DNA of 64,000 nt from positions 3,480,517 through 3,544,516 of the forward strand of contig NZ_MPPL01000001.1 in NCBI RefSeq assembly GCF_001911425.1, given 5' to 3'. The position numbers and the translations under genes are program-made. Numbering within the stretch: the first letter of the stretch is position 1; each line of letters starts with the position of its first letter. Below, one piece after another: positions 45,676 through 54,903 of this stretch. The DNA comes from Mucilaginibacter polytrichastri. GTDB lineage: Bacteria; Bacteroidota; Bacteroidia; Sphingobacteriales; Sphingobacteriaceae. The notes beneath the pieces were generated by a model, which searched no databases, was not told where the DNA came from, and saw only the letters and a program-made list of their open reading frames with translations.

Positions 45676-46368
45676 CTATTTCTCTAAAGCCAACTCAACC
45701 GCTTTACCGGCGTGGATAGTGGTGGTATCAAAAATGGGAATTGGGGTATCTGTAACCTTAATGAGCATGCCGATTTCGGTGCAGCCCAGTATAATTCCTT
45801 CGGCTCCATTGGCTACCAGCTTATCCATAATGGTTAAGTAGGCTTTACGCGAATCGTCGCTTACAATACCTTTCGCCAGTTCGCTATAGATCACGTTGTG
45901 AATGATCTCCCGGTCAGCTTCTTCGGGAATAATAACTTCAATGCCTTGATTTTGGATGCGATCTTTAATAAAATTCTGCTCCATGGTATATTTAGTACCC
46001 AGCAACCCTATTTTTTTAAGGCCTTGCTTTTTGATGGCTTCGGCAGTAACATCCCCTATATGCAGCAGCGGGATATCAATACTGCTTGCCACCTCTGCCG
46101 ATACCTTGTGCATGGTGTTGGCGCAGATGAGTACCATATCGGCACCCGCGCTTTGCAAAGCTTTGGCTGCATCGATCATTTTTTCGGCCAGGATATCCCA
46201 ATCGCCCTGGCGTTGCAGGTGGGCTATGTCTTCAAAATCTACCGTCACCATAACCGACTTGCCGGAGTGCACGCCGCCCAAAAGCTGATTCACTTTCCTG
46301 TTGATCAGCTGGTAATACAGCACCGAGCTCTCCCACGACATGCCGCCAATTAAACCGATAGTTTTCAT
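45676..46368 (-). CDS. Aspartate/glutamate racemase family enzyme
   Basis: A 230-residue cofactor-independent racemase. The two catalytic Cys are C82 ('ICANTMHK') and C196 ('LGCTEIGML'), with 'GLIGGMSWESS' at the N-terminus, as in the YgeA group. It interconverts L- and D-forms of Asp, Glu or another amino acid (YgeA-like members also act on other residues). It is the first gene of the racemase, acylase and secreted-protein operon, with a 14-base gap to the acylase. Confidence 0.92.
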   Translation of the reverse strand: MKTIGLIGGMSWESSVLYYQLINRKVNQLLGGVHSGKSVMVTVDFEDIAHLQRQGDWDILAEKMIDAAKALQSAGADMVLICANTMHKVSAEVASSIDIPLLHIGDVTAEAIKKQGLKKIGLLGTKYTMEQNFIKDRIQNQGIEVIIPEEADREIIHNVIYSELAKGIVSDDSRKAYLTIMDKLVANGAEGIILGCTEIGMLIKVTDTPIPIFDTTTIHAGKAVELALEK

Positions 46369-46403
46369 TAATAATTATTTTTTATGAATTGCTTTTTAAG
46401 TTT

Positions 46404-46424
46404 AATGTGTTAATTTAACACATT
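46404..46424. promoter_or_regulatory. Perfect inverted repeat in divergent promoter region
   Basis: AATGTGTTAA-T-TTAACACATT has two 10-base arms around one base. It lies 36 bases upstream of the racemase start and 106 bases before the GH3 gene, a fitting place for an operator that controls one or both divergent units. Confidence 0.5.
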
Positions 46425-46529
46425 GATTAAGCAATAAATGTAACGCGTACGTTTTGTGGCTAATATCAATAAATTTAGGGTTTCAAACCAACCCTCAAAC
46501 CAATAACATTAACCAATTTACTGATTATT

Positions 46530-48872
46530 ATGAAGACGAAACTTCCTTCGTACGTATTTATCATGGCTATGCTGGGTACCCCAATTGCTTATGCACAGCA
46601 AAAATACACCAGCACACCTGCAGGTGCTTACACTGTAGTAAAAAATCAGGGCGGGCAAACGCTGGGTTATTCGCCGGCTTCGGGCGTTAAAGTTTTAACG
46701 GTTGATGGCCTGGCTTTTAAAGATCTGAACACGAACGGCAAGCTGGATAAGTACGAAGACTGGCGCTTACCTTTCGACGTACGGGCTAAAGACCTTGCCG
46801 CTAAGATGAGCGTTGCACAAATTGCCGGGCTTATGCTTTACAGCCGCCATCAGCCCATCCCTGCCCCACCGGCAGGCCCGTTTACTGGCACCTATCACGG
46901 TAAAGCGTTTGCCGAAAGCGGCGCAAAACCATCTGATTTGACCGATCAGCAAATTGATTTTTTAACTAAGGACAATGTAAGGCATGTACTGGTAACCTCC
47001 GTACAATCGCCGTCCATTGCTGCCGAATGGAACAACAATATGCAAGCCCTCACCGAAGGTATTGGTTTGGGGATCCCGGCCAATAACAGCTCCGACCCTC
47101 GCCACGGTATTGTGGCCTCGGCCGAATTTAATGCCGGCGCAGGCGGGCAAATTTCTATGTGGCCCGGCTCGTTGGGTATGGCCGCAACTTTCAACCCAGA
47201 TATAACCGAAGGCTTTGGCCATATCGCCGCAGCAGAGTACCGGGCACTTGGGATTGCCACCGCACTATCGCCACAGGTTGACATTGCCAGCGAGCCACGC
47301 TGGTGGCGCGTAAGCGGCACTTTTGGCGAAGACCCGCAACTGGCAACTGATATGGCCAGGGCTTATATAGATGGTTTCCAAACCTCCGAAGGGAGCAAAG
47401 AAATAGCCGGGGGCTGGGGATACAGCAGCGTGAACGCTATGGTAAAACACTGGCCAAGCGGCGGCAGTGGCGAGGGTGGCCGCGATGCGCATTATGGCTA
47501 TGGTAAGTATGCGGTTTATCCGGCGCATCAGTTCGAAAAAAATGTGGTGCCGTTTACCGAGGGTGCTTTTAAACTGAAAGGTAAAACCGGTATGGCATCT
47601 GCAGTGATGCCTTACTATACCATCTCTTATGCCCAGGATACCAAAAACGGCGAGAACGTTGGTAACAACTATAATAAATACATCATCAATGATATGCTGC
47701 GCGGCAAATACAAATACGATGGCGTGGTATGTACCGACTGGCTGGTTACTGCCGATGAAACTGCAGTTGATGTATTCCTGTCGGGGAAATCATGGGGTGT
47801 GGAGAAACTAACCGTGGACCAACGTCATTATAAAGCCTTAATGGCCGGCGTAGATCAGTTTGGGGGCAACAGCGATGCAGCACCGGTACTTGCGGCTTAC
47901 AAGATGGGCGTTAAAGAGTATGGTGAAGCGTTTATGCGCAAACGTTTTGAGCAATCGGCCGTGCGTTTGCTGAAGAATATTTTCAGGGTTGGCTTGTTTG
48001 AAAACCCTTACCTGAATACGGATGAAACACAGGCCACCGTGGGCAAAGCTGAATACATGGCGGCAGGTTACGATGCCCAGCTAAAGTCTATTGTAATGCT
48101 GAAAAACAAAGCCAATGTGTTACCGCTTACCAAAAATAAAACCGTTTACATCCCTAAACAATTTACCCCGGCAGGCAAAAACTTTTTAGGCATCCCTTAC
48201 CCGGAGAAATTGGATTATCCGGTGAGTATGGCAGTGGTTAAAAAATACTTTAACGTAACTGAAAATCCGGACGAAGCCGATTATGCACTGGTGTTTATTA
48301 ACAGCCCGGCATCGCAAGGTGGTTACAGTGCCGATGACGCTAAGAATGGCGGCAATGGTTACCTGCCTATCAGCTTACAATACAAACCTTACACGGCCAC
48401 AGGTGCCCGTGCAACCAGCATAGCAGGCGGCGATCCGCTCGAAAAAACTACTAACCGTAGTTACAAGGGTAAAACATCAACAGCCATCAATACCAGCGAC
48501 TTAAATATGGTTACCGATACTTACGCCAAAATGAAGGGTAAACCGATTATAGTATCTGTAATGATGAATAATGCCACCGTATTTGGTGAGTTTGAGCAAA
48601 ACGCAAATGCCTTGCTGGTGCAATTTGGTGTGCAAGACCAGGCTGTTTTGGATATCCTGACCGGCAACACAGAACCATCGGGCTTATTACCCCTACAAAT
48701 GCCTGCAGATATGGCAACCGTTGAGCAACAGGCCGAAGACCTGCCGTTGGATATGAAATGCTACAAAGATGCCGAAGGCCATGTTTATGACTTTGCCTAC
48801 GGACTGAATTGGAAAGGCGTAATAAAAGATGCCCGCACTGCTAAATTTCAACACAGCACAAAAATAAACTAA
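46530..48872 (+). CDS. Glycoside hydrolase family 3 (beta-glucosidase-like)
   Basis: A 780-residue secreted enzyme with a signal peptide ending 'PIAYAQ'. It has the GH3 N-terminal (beta/alpha)8 domain with nucleophile D403 in 'GVVCTDWLVT', the 'PQVDIASEPRWWR' and 'KHWPSGGS' substrate segments, and a C-terminal alpha/beta domain ('SIVMLKNKANVLPL') that carries the acid/base Glu in related enzymes. GH3 enzymes release glucose, xylose or related sugars from oligosaccharide ends. It is a single gene with its own terminator. Confidence 0.93.
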   Translation: MKTKLPSYVFIMAMLGTPIAYAQQKYTSTPAGAYTVVKNQGGQTLGYSPASGVKVLTVDGLAFKDLNTNGKLDKYEDWRLPFDVRAKDLAAKMSVAQIAGLMLYSRHQPIPAPPAGPFTGTYHGKAFAESGAKPSDLTDQQIDFLTKDNVRHVLVTSVQSPSIAAEWNNNMQALTEGIGLGIPANNSSDPRHGIVASAEFNAGAGGQISMWPGSLGMAATFNPDITEGFGHIAAAEYRALGIATALSPQVDIASEPRWWRVSGTFGEDPQLATDMARAYIDGFQTSEGSKEIAGGWGYSSVNAMVKHWPSGGSGEGGRDAHYGYGKYAVYPAHQFEKNVVPFTEGAFKLKGKTGMASAVMPYYTISYAQDTKNGENVGNNYNKYIINDMLRGKYKYDGVVCTDWLVTADETAVDVFLSGKSWGVEKLTVDQRHYKALMAGVDQFGGNSDAAPVLAAYKMGVKEYGEAFMRKRFEQSAVRLLKNIFRVGLFENPYLNTDETQATVGKAEYMAAGYDAQLKSIVMLKNKANVLPLTKNKTVYIPKQFTPAGKNFLGIPYPEKLDYPVSMAVVKKYFNVTENPDEADYALVFINSPASQGGYSADDAKNGGNGYLPISLQYKPYTATGARATSIAGGDPLEKTTNRSYKGKTSTAINTSDLNMVTDTYAKMKGKPIIVSVMMNNATVFGEFEQNANALLVQFGVQDQAVLDILTGNTEPSGLLPLQMPADMATVEQQAEDLPLDMKCYKDAEGHVYDFAYGLNWKGVIKDARTAKFQHSTKIN

Positions 48873-48889
48873 ACGATATATTTGATTTT

Positions 48890-48929
48890 AGATCCCTGCT
48901 GCGCGATGTTGTGGCAGGGATCTTTTGCT
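48890..48929 (+). terminator. Terminator of the GH3 gene
   Basis: AGATCCCTGC and GCAGGGATCT form a 10-pair stem with a 14-base loop followed by TTTT, 17 bases after the stop. Confidence 0.8.
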
Positions 48930-49014
48930 TTAAAGCCAGAGTTCAAAATATTCCTAATCGCTATAAGAACATTTAAACAAATGGCACGTTTTATTTAAAA
49001 ACAAAGAAGCCACT

Positions 49015-49503
49015 ATGAATTTTAAAAAAATATTTGCAGCAGGCACCGCAGGTACAGCGGTTATGACATTGTTTAGTTATGCTGTTACAAAGGCAGCTAA
49101 AAGCAATTATCTCGAACCTTCCATACTGGGCCAACTACTTAACAGGGTTACCCCGCTCGAAAAACAAACGGCCATGGTTACCGGATGGGCCTCGCACTTG
49201 GGCATAGGGATATTATTTACAGGTGCTTACGACAAATATTTGCAACTAAAAAAAACCAGGCCAACGCTCGCAAATGCCTTACTAATGGGTTCGCTAGGCG
49301 GCTTAACGGGGATTGCTATTTGGCAGGCTACTTTTAAAGCCCACCCAAACCCGCCGGGTGTTAATCTGAAAAATTTCTACAAACAACTTTTTATTGCCCA
49401 CCTTATTTTTGGCGCAGCGGTTGCGTTAACCTACGAAGCTGATGATATGGAAATTGTAAACCCGGACCCCTTTTATCAGGAAACTGATTATATATTTATT
49501 TAA
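49015..49503 (+). CDS. Membrane protein of unknown function (162 aa)
   Basis: A polytopic protein with about four membrane spans (residues 5-25, 55-75, 88-106, 128-145). It has a Gly-rich first span ('AAGTAGTAVMTLFSYAV') and an acidic C-terminus rich in aromatic residues. It may belong to the DUF1440/YagU-like group. The next gene starts 3 bases after its stop and is also membrane-bound, so the two are likely one unit. Function unknown. Confidence 0.7.
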   Translation: MNFKKIFAAGTAGTAVMTLFSYAVTKAAKSNYLEPSILGQLLNRVTPLEKQTAMVTGWASHLGIGILFTGAYDKYLQLKKTRPTLANALLMGSLGGLTGIAIWQATFKAHPNPPGVNLKNFYKQLFIAHLIFGAAVALTYEADDMEIVNPDPFYQETDYIFI

Positions 49504-49506
49504 CTG

Positions 49507-49944
49507 ATGAAACTTCTAGGTTGGTTAATTTTTGTGAGTCTAAACTTCTGGCTTTTGTTTTATTTTGCTAAAAAAGCCGGTAGGTCTTTCCTTATCAGGG
49601 CCTTCATATTGACTATACCTGCCGCCTGTATTATAATAATTTTTGTTGCTTTTGGCCTACGCCTAATTCACTTTAATCCCAGCCAGGTATTTACAAATAG
49701 CATTTTCTCAGTCTTTTTTTCGTTTGTAATTTTATCGATGATCAATTTATTTAACCAACTATTCCAAGCCGGCTTGGATGGCATGGCTTCTTTTCATCAA
49801 AAAAACAATGCTGAAAATTTAGGCAGACAACCCATCAAATTTTTTGTTACCAGGCGCCCCCTAATAAGGCAAATAGTTGCCATCATATGGTTTTTGGGTT
49901 CGGCACTTATGTTATATGGCGCATGGTTTGACATGAAAGTATAG
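49507..49944 (+). CDS. Membrane protein of unknown function (145 aa)
   Basis: A 145-residue protein with four membrane segments ('LLGWLIFVSLNFWLLFYFAK', 'ILTIPAACIIIIFVAFGL', 'SVFFSFVILSMINLFNQL', 'QIVAIIWFLGSALMLYGAW'). Short loops join them, and a positively charged loop lies near residue 115. No family recognised. It is paired with the preceding gene by a 3-base gap. Confidence 0.65.
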   Translation: MKLLGWLIFVSLNFWLLFYFAKKAGRSFLIRAFILTIPAACIIIIFVAFGLRLIHFNPSQVFTNSIFSVFFSFVILSMINLFNQLFQAGLDGMASFHQKNNAENLGRQPIKFFVTRRPLIRQIVAIIWFLGSALMLYGAWFDMKV

Positions 49945-50146
49945 CAGAATTATCTACACACATTATAGTATTCAGAACCGTAACAGGGTCATCATTTAAG
50001 CCGTCATGAAAACCAATTTTATGTTGCCCAATGCCTCCACAAAGAATGTAGCATAACCATCAATACTACCTTTAAAACGGCTTTTCCTTTTTTTCTATGA
50101 GCTTATAACCTTGCTATTAAAACATTAATCATCGGTAATACAATGG

Positions 50147-51196
50147 CTATACGTTAAGCGTTTTTAAGATTTCAGCTATTGAAAACTTGGCAGCGCATAC
50201 AAACTCATCAGCTGCGCCATAGTACAGGGTTATTGTATCCCCATCAACAATGTGCCCGTTGGTAAATACCACATTACCAAAAAAGCCGCTGGTTTCATAA
50301 TCTTCTGTGGGCACCATTAAAGGGTCTTTACTGCGGGCAATTACTTTTTTAGGGTCGTTTAAATCTAGTAACAACGCTCCAAGGCAATACTGATGCTTGT
50401 AGTTGGCGCCATGATAAATTTCGAGCCAGCCTTTATCTGTTTTAATGGGTGCTGCCCCTGCCCCCACCCGGGCATCGTCCCAATGGTCCTTACGGGTTTT
50501 TACGATGCATTGATGGTTACCCCAGTGTATCCCATCCGGCGATTCGGCAATCCAGATAAAATTACCGCCCAGATCAACACTGCTTGGCCGGTGCAGGGCA
50601 TAAAACATTCCGTTTACCTTTTCTTCAAAAATAGCGCAGTCTTTATTGTGCGGTGGAAATATTACACCGTGCGATTCAAACGTTTTCCAATCTGTAGTAG
50701 TACGCAAACCAACCGTTACCCCATTTGAAGATACTGCTGTATAAGTGAGCCAATATTTACCTTCCAAAAAAGCTACCCGGCAATCTTCAATACCAAAAGC
50801 CTCCAGCATGCCTTTGCCAAAAAGTGGTTCATAACCTTCTGGTTCGTGAAAATGGATCCCATCATCGCTGCAAAGTAGTCGCAAATGCGATAACGTAGTA
50901 AGATAATCCAATCCCTGAAACCGCAGCACCCGGGCATCGGTGTTAATCAGTTCGGGGTGTTTTTCGGGTATTTCGATGATAGATGTTTTACCTTCCTCAT
51001 TAATCACGGGGATTAAGATCATCCCTTCTTTGGCGGCTGTATTTTCGGCCACACGCACAATCAGCCAGATCTTGCCTTCGAACCTAAACACACCGGGATT
51101 TAACAAACAGATCACCTGCATGCCTGCCGCACTTGGGTGCACATGCGCCGGGCGTAATAATGGATTTTCGGGGAACCGCTTTGCTAAATCTGCCAT
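50147..51196 (-). CDS. GH130-type glycoside phosphorylase/hydrolase
   Basis: A 349-residue five-bladed propeller enzyme of the GH130 family. The proposed proton donor is D138 in 'AFGIEDCRV', and the phosphate/sugar-site segments 'NTDARVLR', 'KDCAIFEEK' and 'GAGAAPIKT' are visible. GH130 enzymes phosphorolyse or hydrolyse beta-mannosides, and some Bacteroidota members hydrolyse beta-1,2-linked mannose. No signal peptide is present, so the sugar would be handled in the cytoplasm. It stands alone, upstream of the uronate locus. Confidence 0.85.
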   Translation of the reverse strand: MADLAKRFPENPLLRPAHVHPSAAGMQVICLLNPGVFRFEGKIWLIVRVAENTAAKEGMILIPVINEEGKTSIIEIPEKHPELINTDARVLRFQGLDYLTTLSHLRLLCSDDGIHFHEPEGYEPLFGKGMLEAFGIEDCRVAFLEGKYWLTYTAVSSNGVTVGLRTTTDWKTFESHGVIFPPHNKDCAIFEEKVNGMFYALHRPSSVDLGGNFIWIAESPDGIHWGNHQCIVKTRKDHWDDARVGAGAAPIKTDKGWLEIYHGANYKHQYCLGALLLDLNDPKKVIARSKDPLMVPTEDYETSGFFGNVVFTNGHIVDGDTITLYYGAADEFVCAAKFSIAEILKTLNV

Positions 51197-51437
51197 AATC
51201 CTATCTTCTAATTATAAAACAAACCCCCGAAACAATTATTTGTTGAGCGAAACCATCAATTCAAACAGATGAGCGGATAACCTGCCTATTTGATCCCTTC
51301 ATGCGTAATTTTCACTATGCGTAGTTTGGCAGGCCGATGCCAGTGCTCTAACAATTCTGCTAAATTATCATTGCTAATCAATACGGCACAAAATTCTACT
51401 CTTCTATCCCGTTAAAGATTTGATAAAGCATTGATGT

Positions 51438-52238
51438 TTATTTACTGTTCATTTTTTTAGTGCCCGCTTGTGCCAACAACCATTTAGCCAGGTCGCGGGC
51501 GGCATTATCATTGTCAAAACCTGCCGGTAAGCGGCCGTTTACATATTCGTTATACAGCCATGGGTCGCCAACGGCAAACACGGTACCCTTGCCATATTTG
51601 GCAACTGCTGCTATTACTGCGCCATTTGCAGCTTTAAAAGCAGGCTGTGCTTTTCCCTTTAATTCAATACTGCACACATCTTTTAAAAAAGCCTTTTTTA
51701 CGGTTTTAAAAATCGGGTTGTTAACCATCATCACAGCACCATCAGCAAAATGGGCATCATCAATTACATGGTTCTGCATATCGTTATTAAAGTGCATCCC
51801 AAAACGGGCTGCCAGTATATTAAAGTGCGGCAGCTCTACATTGGCGCTATCGTTAGCCATTAGCACCAGCACGCCACCTGCCTTTACCCATTCGGCTATC
51901 TGATCGGCATTCTGGCTACTGATATAGTTGGGCTGTGGGTTTTCTTTCTTAGTATCCGGATCAACAATAATGTAAACAGCGGTACCTTTTAAATTAGCAA
52001 CGGTTGGGGCAGCATCAAGGCTATTTAAATTTGCGCCGGCTTGTTTAAAGATATCGCCCCAGATAGAAAAACCCGTATTGCTTTTATCTTCCCACAGGTA
52101 ATGAAACCTTTGGGCAATGCCATCTTGAGTACGGGTTTCATGGTTGAAATAATAATCAAGCGTAACCGTTTGGGCAAAGCTCATACTACAAGCAGTGAGC
52201 AATACGAACAGTGTACCGACAGATAGTTTATGTATCAT
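51438..52238 (-). CDS. Secreted DUF4350-like (glutamine-amidotransferase-fold) protein
   Basis: A 266-residue exported protein. The signal peptide can be read to 'SMSFAQ'; a lipobox-like 'LTAC' earlier would make it a lipoprotein instead. The mature part resembles the domain that follows unsaturated-uronyl hydrolase (GH105) catalytic domains in Bacteroidota ('DYYFNHETRTQDG', 'WVKAGGVLVLMANDSAN', 'YGKGTVFAVGDPWLYNEY'). No catalytic Cys triad is seen, so it probably binds a sugar or partner. It lies downstream of LacI at the edge of the uronate locus. Confidence 0.7.
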   Translation of the reverse strand: MIHKLSVGTLFVLLTACSMSFAQTVTLDYYFNHETRTQDGIAQRFHYLWEDKSNTGFSIWGDIFKQAGANLNSLDAAPTVANLKGTAVYIIVDPDTKKENPQPNYISSQNADQIAEWVKAGGVLVLMANDSANVELPHFNILAARFGMHFNNDMQNHVIDDAHFADGAVMMVNNPIFKTVKKAFLKDVCSIELKGKAQPAFKAANGAVIAAVAKYGKGTVFAVGDPWLYNEYVNGRLPAGFDNDNAARDLAKWLLAQAGTKKMNSK

Positions 52239-52352
52239 GTAAATAATTTTAAAGGTGTGCAGTGCTTATAATTGGCCTACTATTTTTCGACCATCAGCCC
52301 GATCAAAACTAACAGATTACCTACAGATCTGAACCCTTTACTGTATTTATTT

Positions 52353-52392
52353 ACGATATCGTTTTCGTTTTTATTACTTAAATAAGTAATAA
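52353..52392. promoter_or_regulatory. Two adjacent palindromes between LacI and DUF4350-like genes
   Basis: ACGATATCGT (52353-52362) and TTATTACTTA-AA-TAAGTAATAA (52371-52392, 10-base arms) lie within 40 bases upstream of the DUF4350-like gene and after the lacI stop. Neither has a U-run, so they are likelier operators than terminators. Confidence 0.4.
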
Positions 52393-52404
52393 AGTATATG
52401 CAGG

Positions 52405-53439
52405 TTATGACCCCTTTATAGAGGACTTTCGTATAGTTAAGGTGGTAGGTAGCACCACCGTTTTGAATTCTGTAACCGGGTGTTTGCTGGCAATAAGATT
52501 TAGCAGCATTTCTGTAGCTTTTTGCCCCATTTCGAAACCGGGTTGGGACACGGTAGTAAGCGGCGGATTTAAAACATCGGCCATGCTGGTGTTGGAGTAA
52601 CCGACCAAAGCAATGTCATCCGGAATTTTGATACCCAGCTTGTACAGCAGGGACAAACTGGTGGTGGTGATCCTGTCGGATGTAGTAAAAATAGCATCCG
52701 GCCTGGGGTCCATATTCAGCAACTCGTTCAGCGCGTTTTCAATCTCGCTGACATCCCGGCCCCCGTGCGGGCAATATTTAACGTAATTTTCGGGTAGTTT
52801 AATCCCGGCATCAGCCAATGCCTGGTGGTAACCTGCCAGGCGCTCTTGTGTAATAGAAATATTAGGCGGGCTGGTAATATGAGCTATCTTTCTGAAACCC
52901 GATGCTATTAAGTGCTTGGTGGCATTGTAGCCGCCCATATAATTATCGGCAATTACCTTGTGGGTTTCTATCTCGTTGCTCACGCGATCAAAAAATACGA
53001 TTGGCAAGCCTTGCTTATGTAGCCTTAGCAAATGCTCAATATCCTTGGTTTCGGTAGAAATAGAGATCAACAGCCCATCGATAGAGCGGTGCGTAAGGTG
53101 GCCAACGTTTTTAACCTCCAGGTCATACGACTCATGCGTTTGGGTGATAATGACGTTGTAACCCTCATTATAAGCAACCGACTCGATACCGTTAATTACC
53201 TGCGAAAAAAACTGGTTCTCGATGGTGGATACCACGATACCGATAGATTTACTTGAACCTTGTTTTAAGCTTTGCGCAATAGGATTTGGGCGGTAATTAT
53301 TTTCTTTGGCATAGGCTAAAACCAGCTTTTTAGTTTTTTCGCTAATTTCATGACTATCCCGAAGCGCCTTTGACACTGTTGATACAGAAAGATTTAACGC
53401 TTTCGCAATATCCCTGATTGTTATCGCATTAAAGTTCAT
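52405..53439 (-). CDS. LacI-family transcriptional regulator
   Basis: A 344-residue repressor. The helix-turn-helix and hinge lie at about residues 5-60 ('ITIRDIAKALNLSVSTVSKA'), and a periplasmic-binding-protein-like sugar domain follows ('IGIVVSTIENQFFSQVI', 'GYSNTSMADVLNPPLTTV'). LacI repressors release their operators when a sugar or sugar acid binds. It sits 97 bases downstream of the MFS transporter in the uronate locus. CAAACGTT-type operators in the divergent region to the right fit it, so it probably controls the locus with a uronate intermediate as inducer. Confidence 0.93.
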   Translation of the reverse strand: MNFNAITIRDIAKALNLSVSTVSKALRDSHEISEKTKKLVLAYAKENNYRPNPIAQSLKQGSSKSIGIVVSTIENQFFSQVINGIESVAYNEGYNVIITQTHESYDLEVKNVGHLTHRSIDGLLISISTETKDIEHLLRLHKQGLPIVFFDRVSNEIETHKVIADNYMGGYNATKHLIASGFRKIAHITSPPNISITQERLAGYHQALADAGIKLPENYVKYCPHGGRDVSEIENALNELLNMDPRPDAIFTTSDRITTTSLSLLYKLGIKIPDDIALVGYSNTSMADVLNPPLTTVSQPGFEMGQKATEMLLNLIASKHPVTEFKTVVLPTTLTIRKSSIKGS

Positions 53440-53536
53440 AGTGGCCTCCCCGCTTAAGCTTGCAATCGCAATTTGCTAAAGCAGTGCCACAAGATAAAAA
53501 AACTTAGTTACATGCTCAAAAAAGGGCTCAGGTAAG

Positions 53537-54889
53537 CTACAAATCAATCTGCTTAAACCTTGGCACCAACAGCTTCATAATACTCCATGCAATAACATAG
53601 GCAAAGGCACAAACCATAAACATAACCCCATAAGCAATATGTGGTGTTGCTTTGTAAAAATCAGTTAACCGGCCGGCCAGCTGTTGTATCAGTACGCCAC
53701 CAATACCGCCGGCCATGCCACCAATACCGGTAACAGAGCCTACTGCTTTTTTAGGGAACATATCTGATACAGTGGTGAACAAATTGGCAGACCATGCCTG
53801 GTGCGCCGCCGCACCCAAACAGATTACCGCTACCGCAAATATTACCGCTGAGTCGCCAAAGGTGGCTTTGTTAGCAAAATATTGTGTTGATAAAAGGCTG
53901 ATGGGCACAATGGCAATCATGAGCATAGCCGTCATCCGGGCTTTGTAAACTTCCATACCTTTGTTAATGAAAAACATGGGGATACTGCCACCAAACACGC
54001 TACCAAAAATAGCTGTGCCATATACGATAAAGGTTGGCAGCATAACTTCGTGGCCCGTCATCCCAAATTGTTTCTTCAGATAATCGGGCAGCCAGAACAG
54101 CAGGAACCACCAGATACCATCAGTCAGGAATTTGCCTGTAAAAAACGCCCAGGTTTGCTTGTATCTAAATAACTTCCACCATGATACCTTTTCGCGCACA
54201 GCCACATCTTCTGATGCAGCCACGTGCATAACCAGGTCATCACTATGGATATGGTCATATTCTTCGGGAGTTAAATGCTTACTTTTTGAGGGTGGGTTAT
54301 ACAATAAAAACCAAAAGATTAACCACACAAAACCCGAGGCACCCGTAATTAAATAGGCATACTTCCAGCCATGCTCTGTACCAAAATACCCAAGGCACCA
54401 GGGCACAAATAAAGAGGCAATCATGGCACCGATGTTCGATCCGCTGTTGAAGATCCCGGTAGCCAACGCGCGCTCTTTTTTAGGAAACCACTCGGCCACG
54501 GTTTTAATGGATGCCGGGAAATTACCTGCCTCGCCCAAACCAAACAAACTGCGGATAACTACGTGCAATACCACACTACTACCGGCAAAAGCATTCATCA
54601 TACCAAAAACCGACCAGATAATAAGTGAGAATGCCAGGCCCAGTTTAGTGCCTATACGATCGATAACTAAACCGGCTACGATGGTAATACCGGCATAAAA
54701 TGCCGTAAAAAACGAAGTAACGTTGGCATATTGCATGTTACTCCAACCAAAGCCCCCGCTTGCCACAGGCGAACAGAAGAACTCTTTGAGGTAACTAATT
54801 ACCTGCCGGTCCATGTAATTAATTGTAGTAGAAAACAGCAGAAGAGATGCAATTACCCATCTGTATTTGCCTACATTACTTTTTCCCAT
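53537..54889 (-). CDS. MFS transporter, hexuronate (ExuT-like)
   Basis: A 450-residue transporter with twelve membrane spans, of the anion:cation symporter branch that includes ExuT. It has 'GLGEAGNFPASIKTVAEWFP', 'RALATGIFNSGSNIGA' and 'GMAGGIGGVLIQQLAGRL'. It should import hexuronates (glucuronate, galacturonate or unsaturated forms) across the inner membrane. It follows the KDPG aldolase gene by 14 bases in the same transcript. Confidence 0.9.
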   Translation of the reverse strand: MGKSNVGKYRWVIASLLLFSTTINYMDRQVISYLKEFFCSPVASGGFGWSNMQYANVTSFFTAFYAGITIVAGLVIDRIGTKLGLAFSLIIWSVFGMMNAFAGSSVVLHVVIRSLFGLGEAGNFPASIKTVAEWFPKKERALATGIFNSGSNIGAMIASLFVPWCLGYFGTEHGWKYAYLITGASGFVWLIFWFLLYNPPSKSKHLTPEEYDHIHSDDLVMHVAASEDVAVREKVSWWKLFRYKQTWAFFTGKFLTDGIWWFLLFWLPDYLKKQFGMTGHEVMLPTFIVYGTAIFGSVFGGSIPMFFINKGMEVYKARMTAMLMIAIVPISLLSTQYFANKATFGDSAVIFAVAVICLGAAAHQAWSANLFTTVSDMFPKKAVGSVTGIGGMAGGIGGVLIQQLAGRLTDFYKATPHIAYGVMFMVCAFAYVIAWSIMKLLVPRFKQIDL

Positions 54890-54903
54890 AATTTTTAGGT
54901 TGG

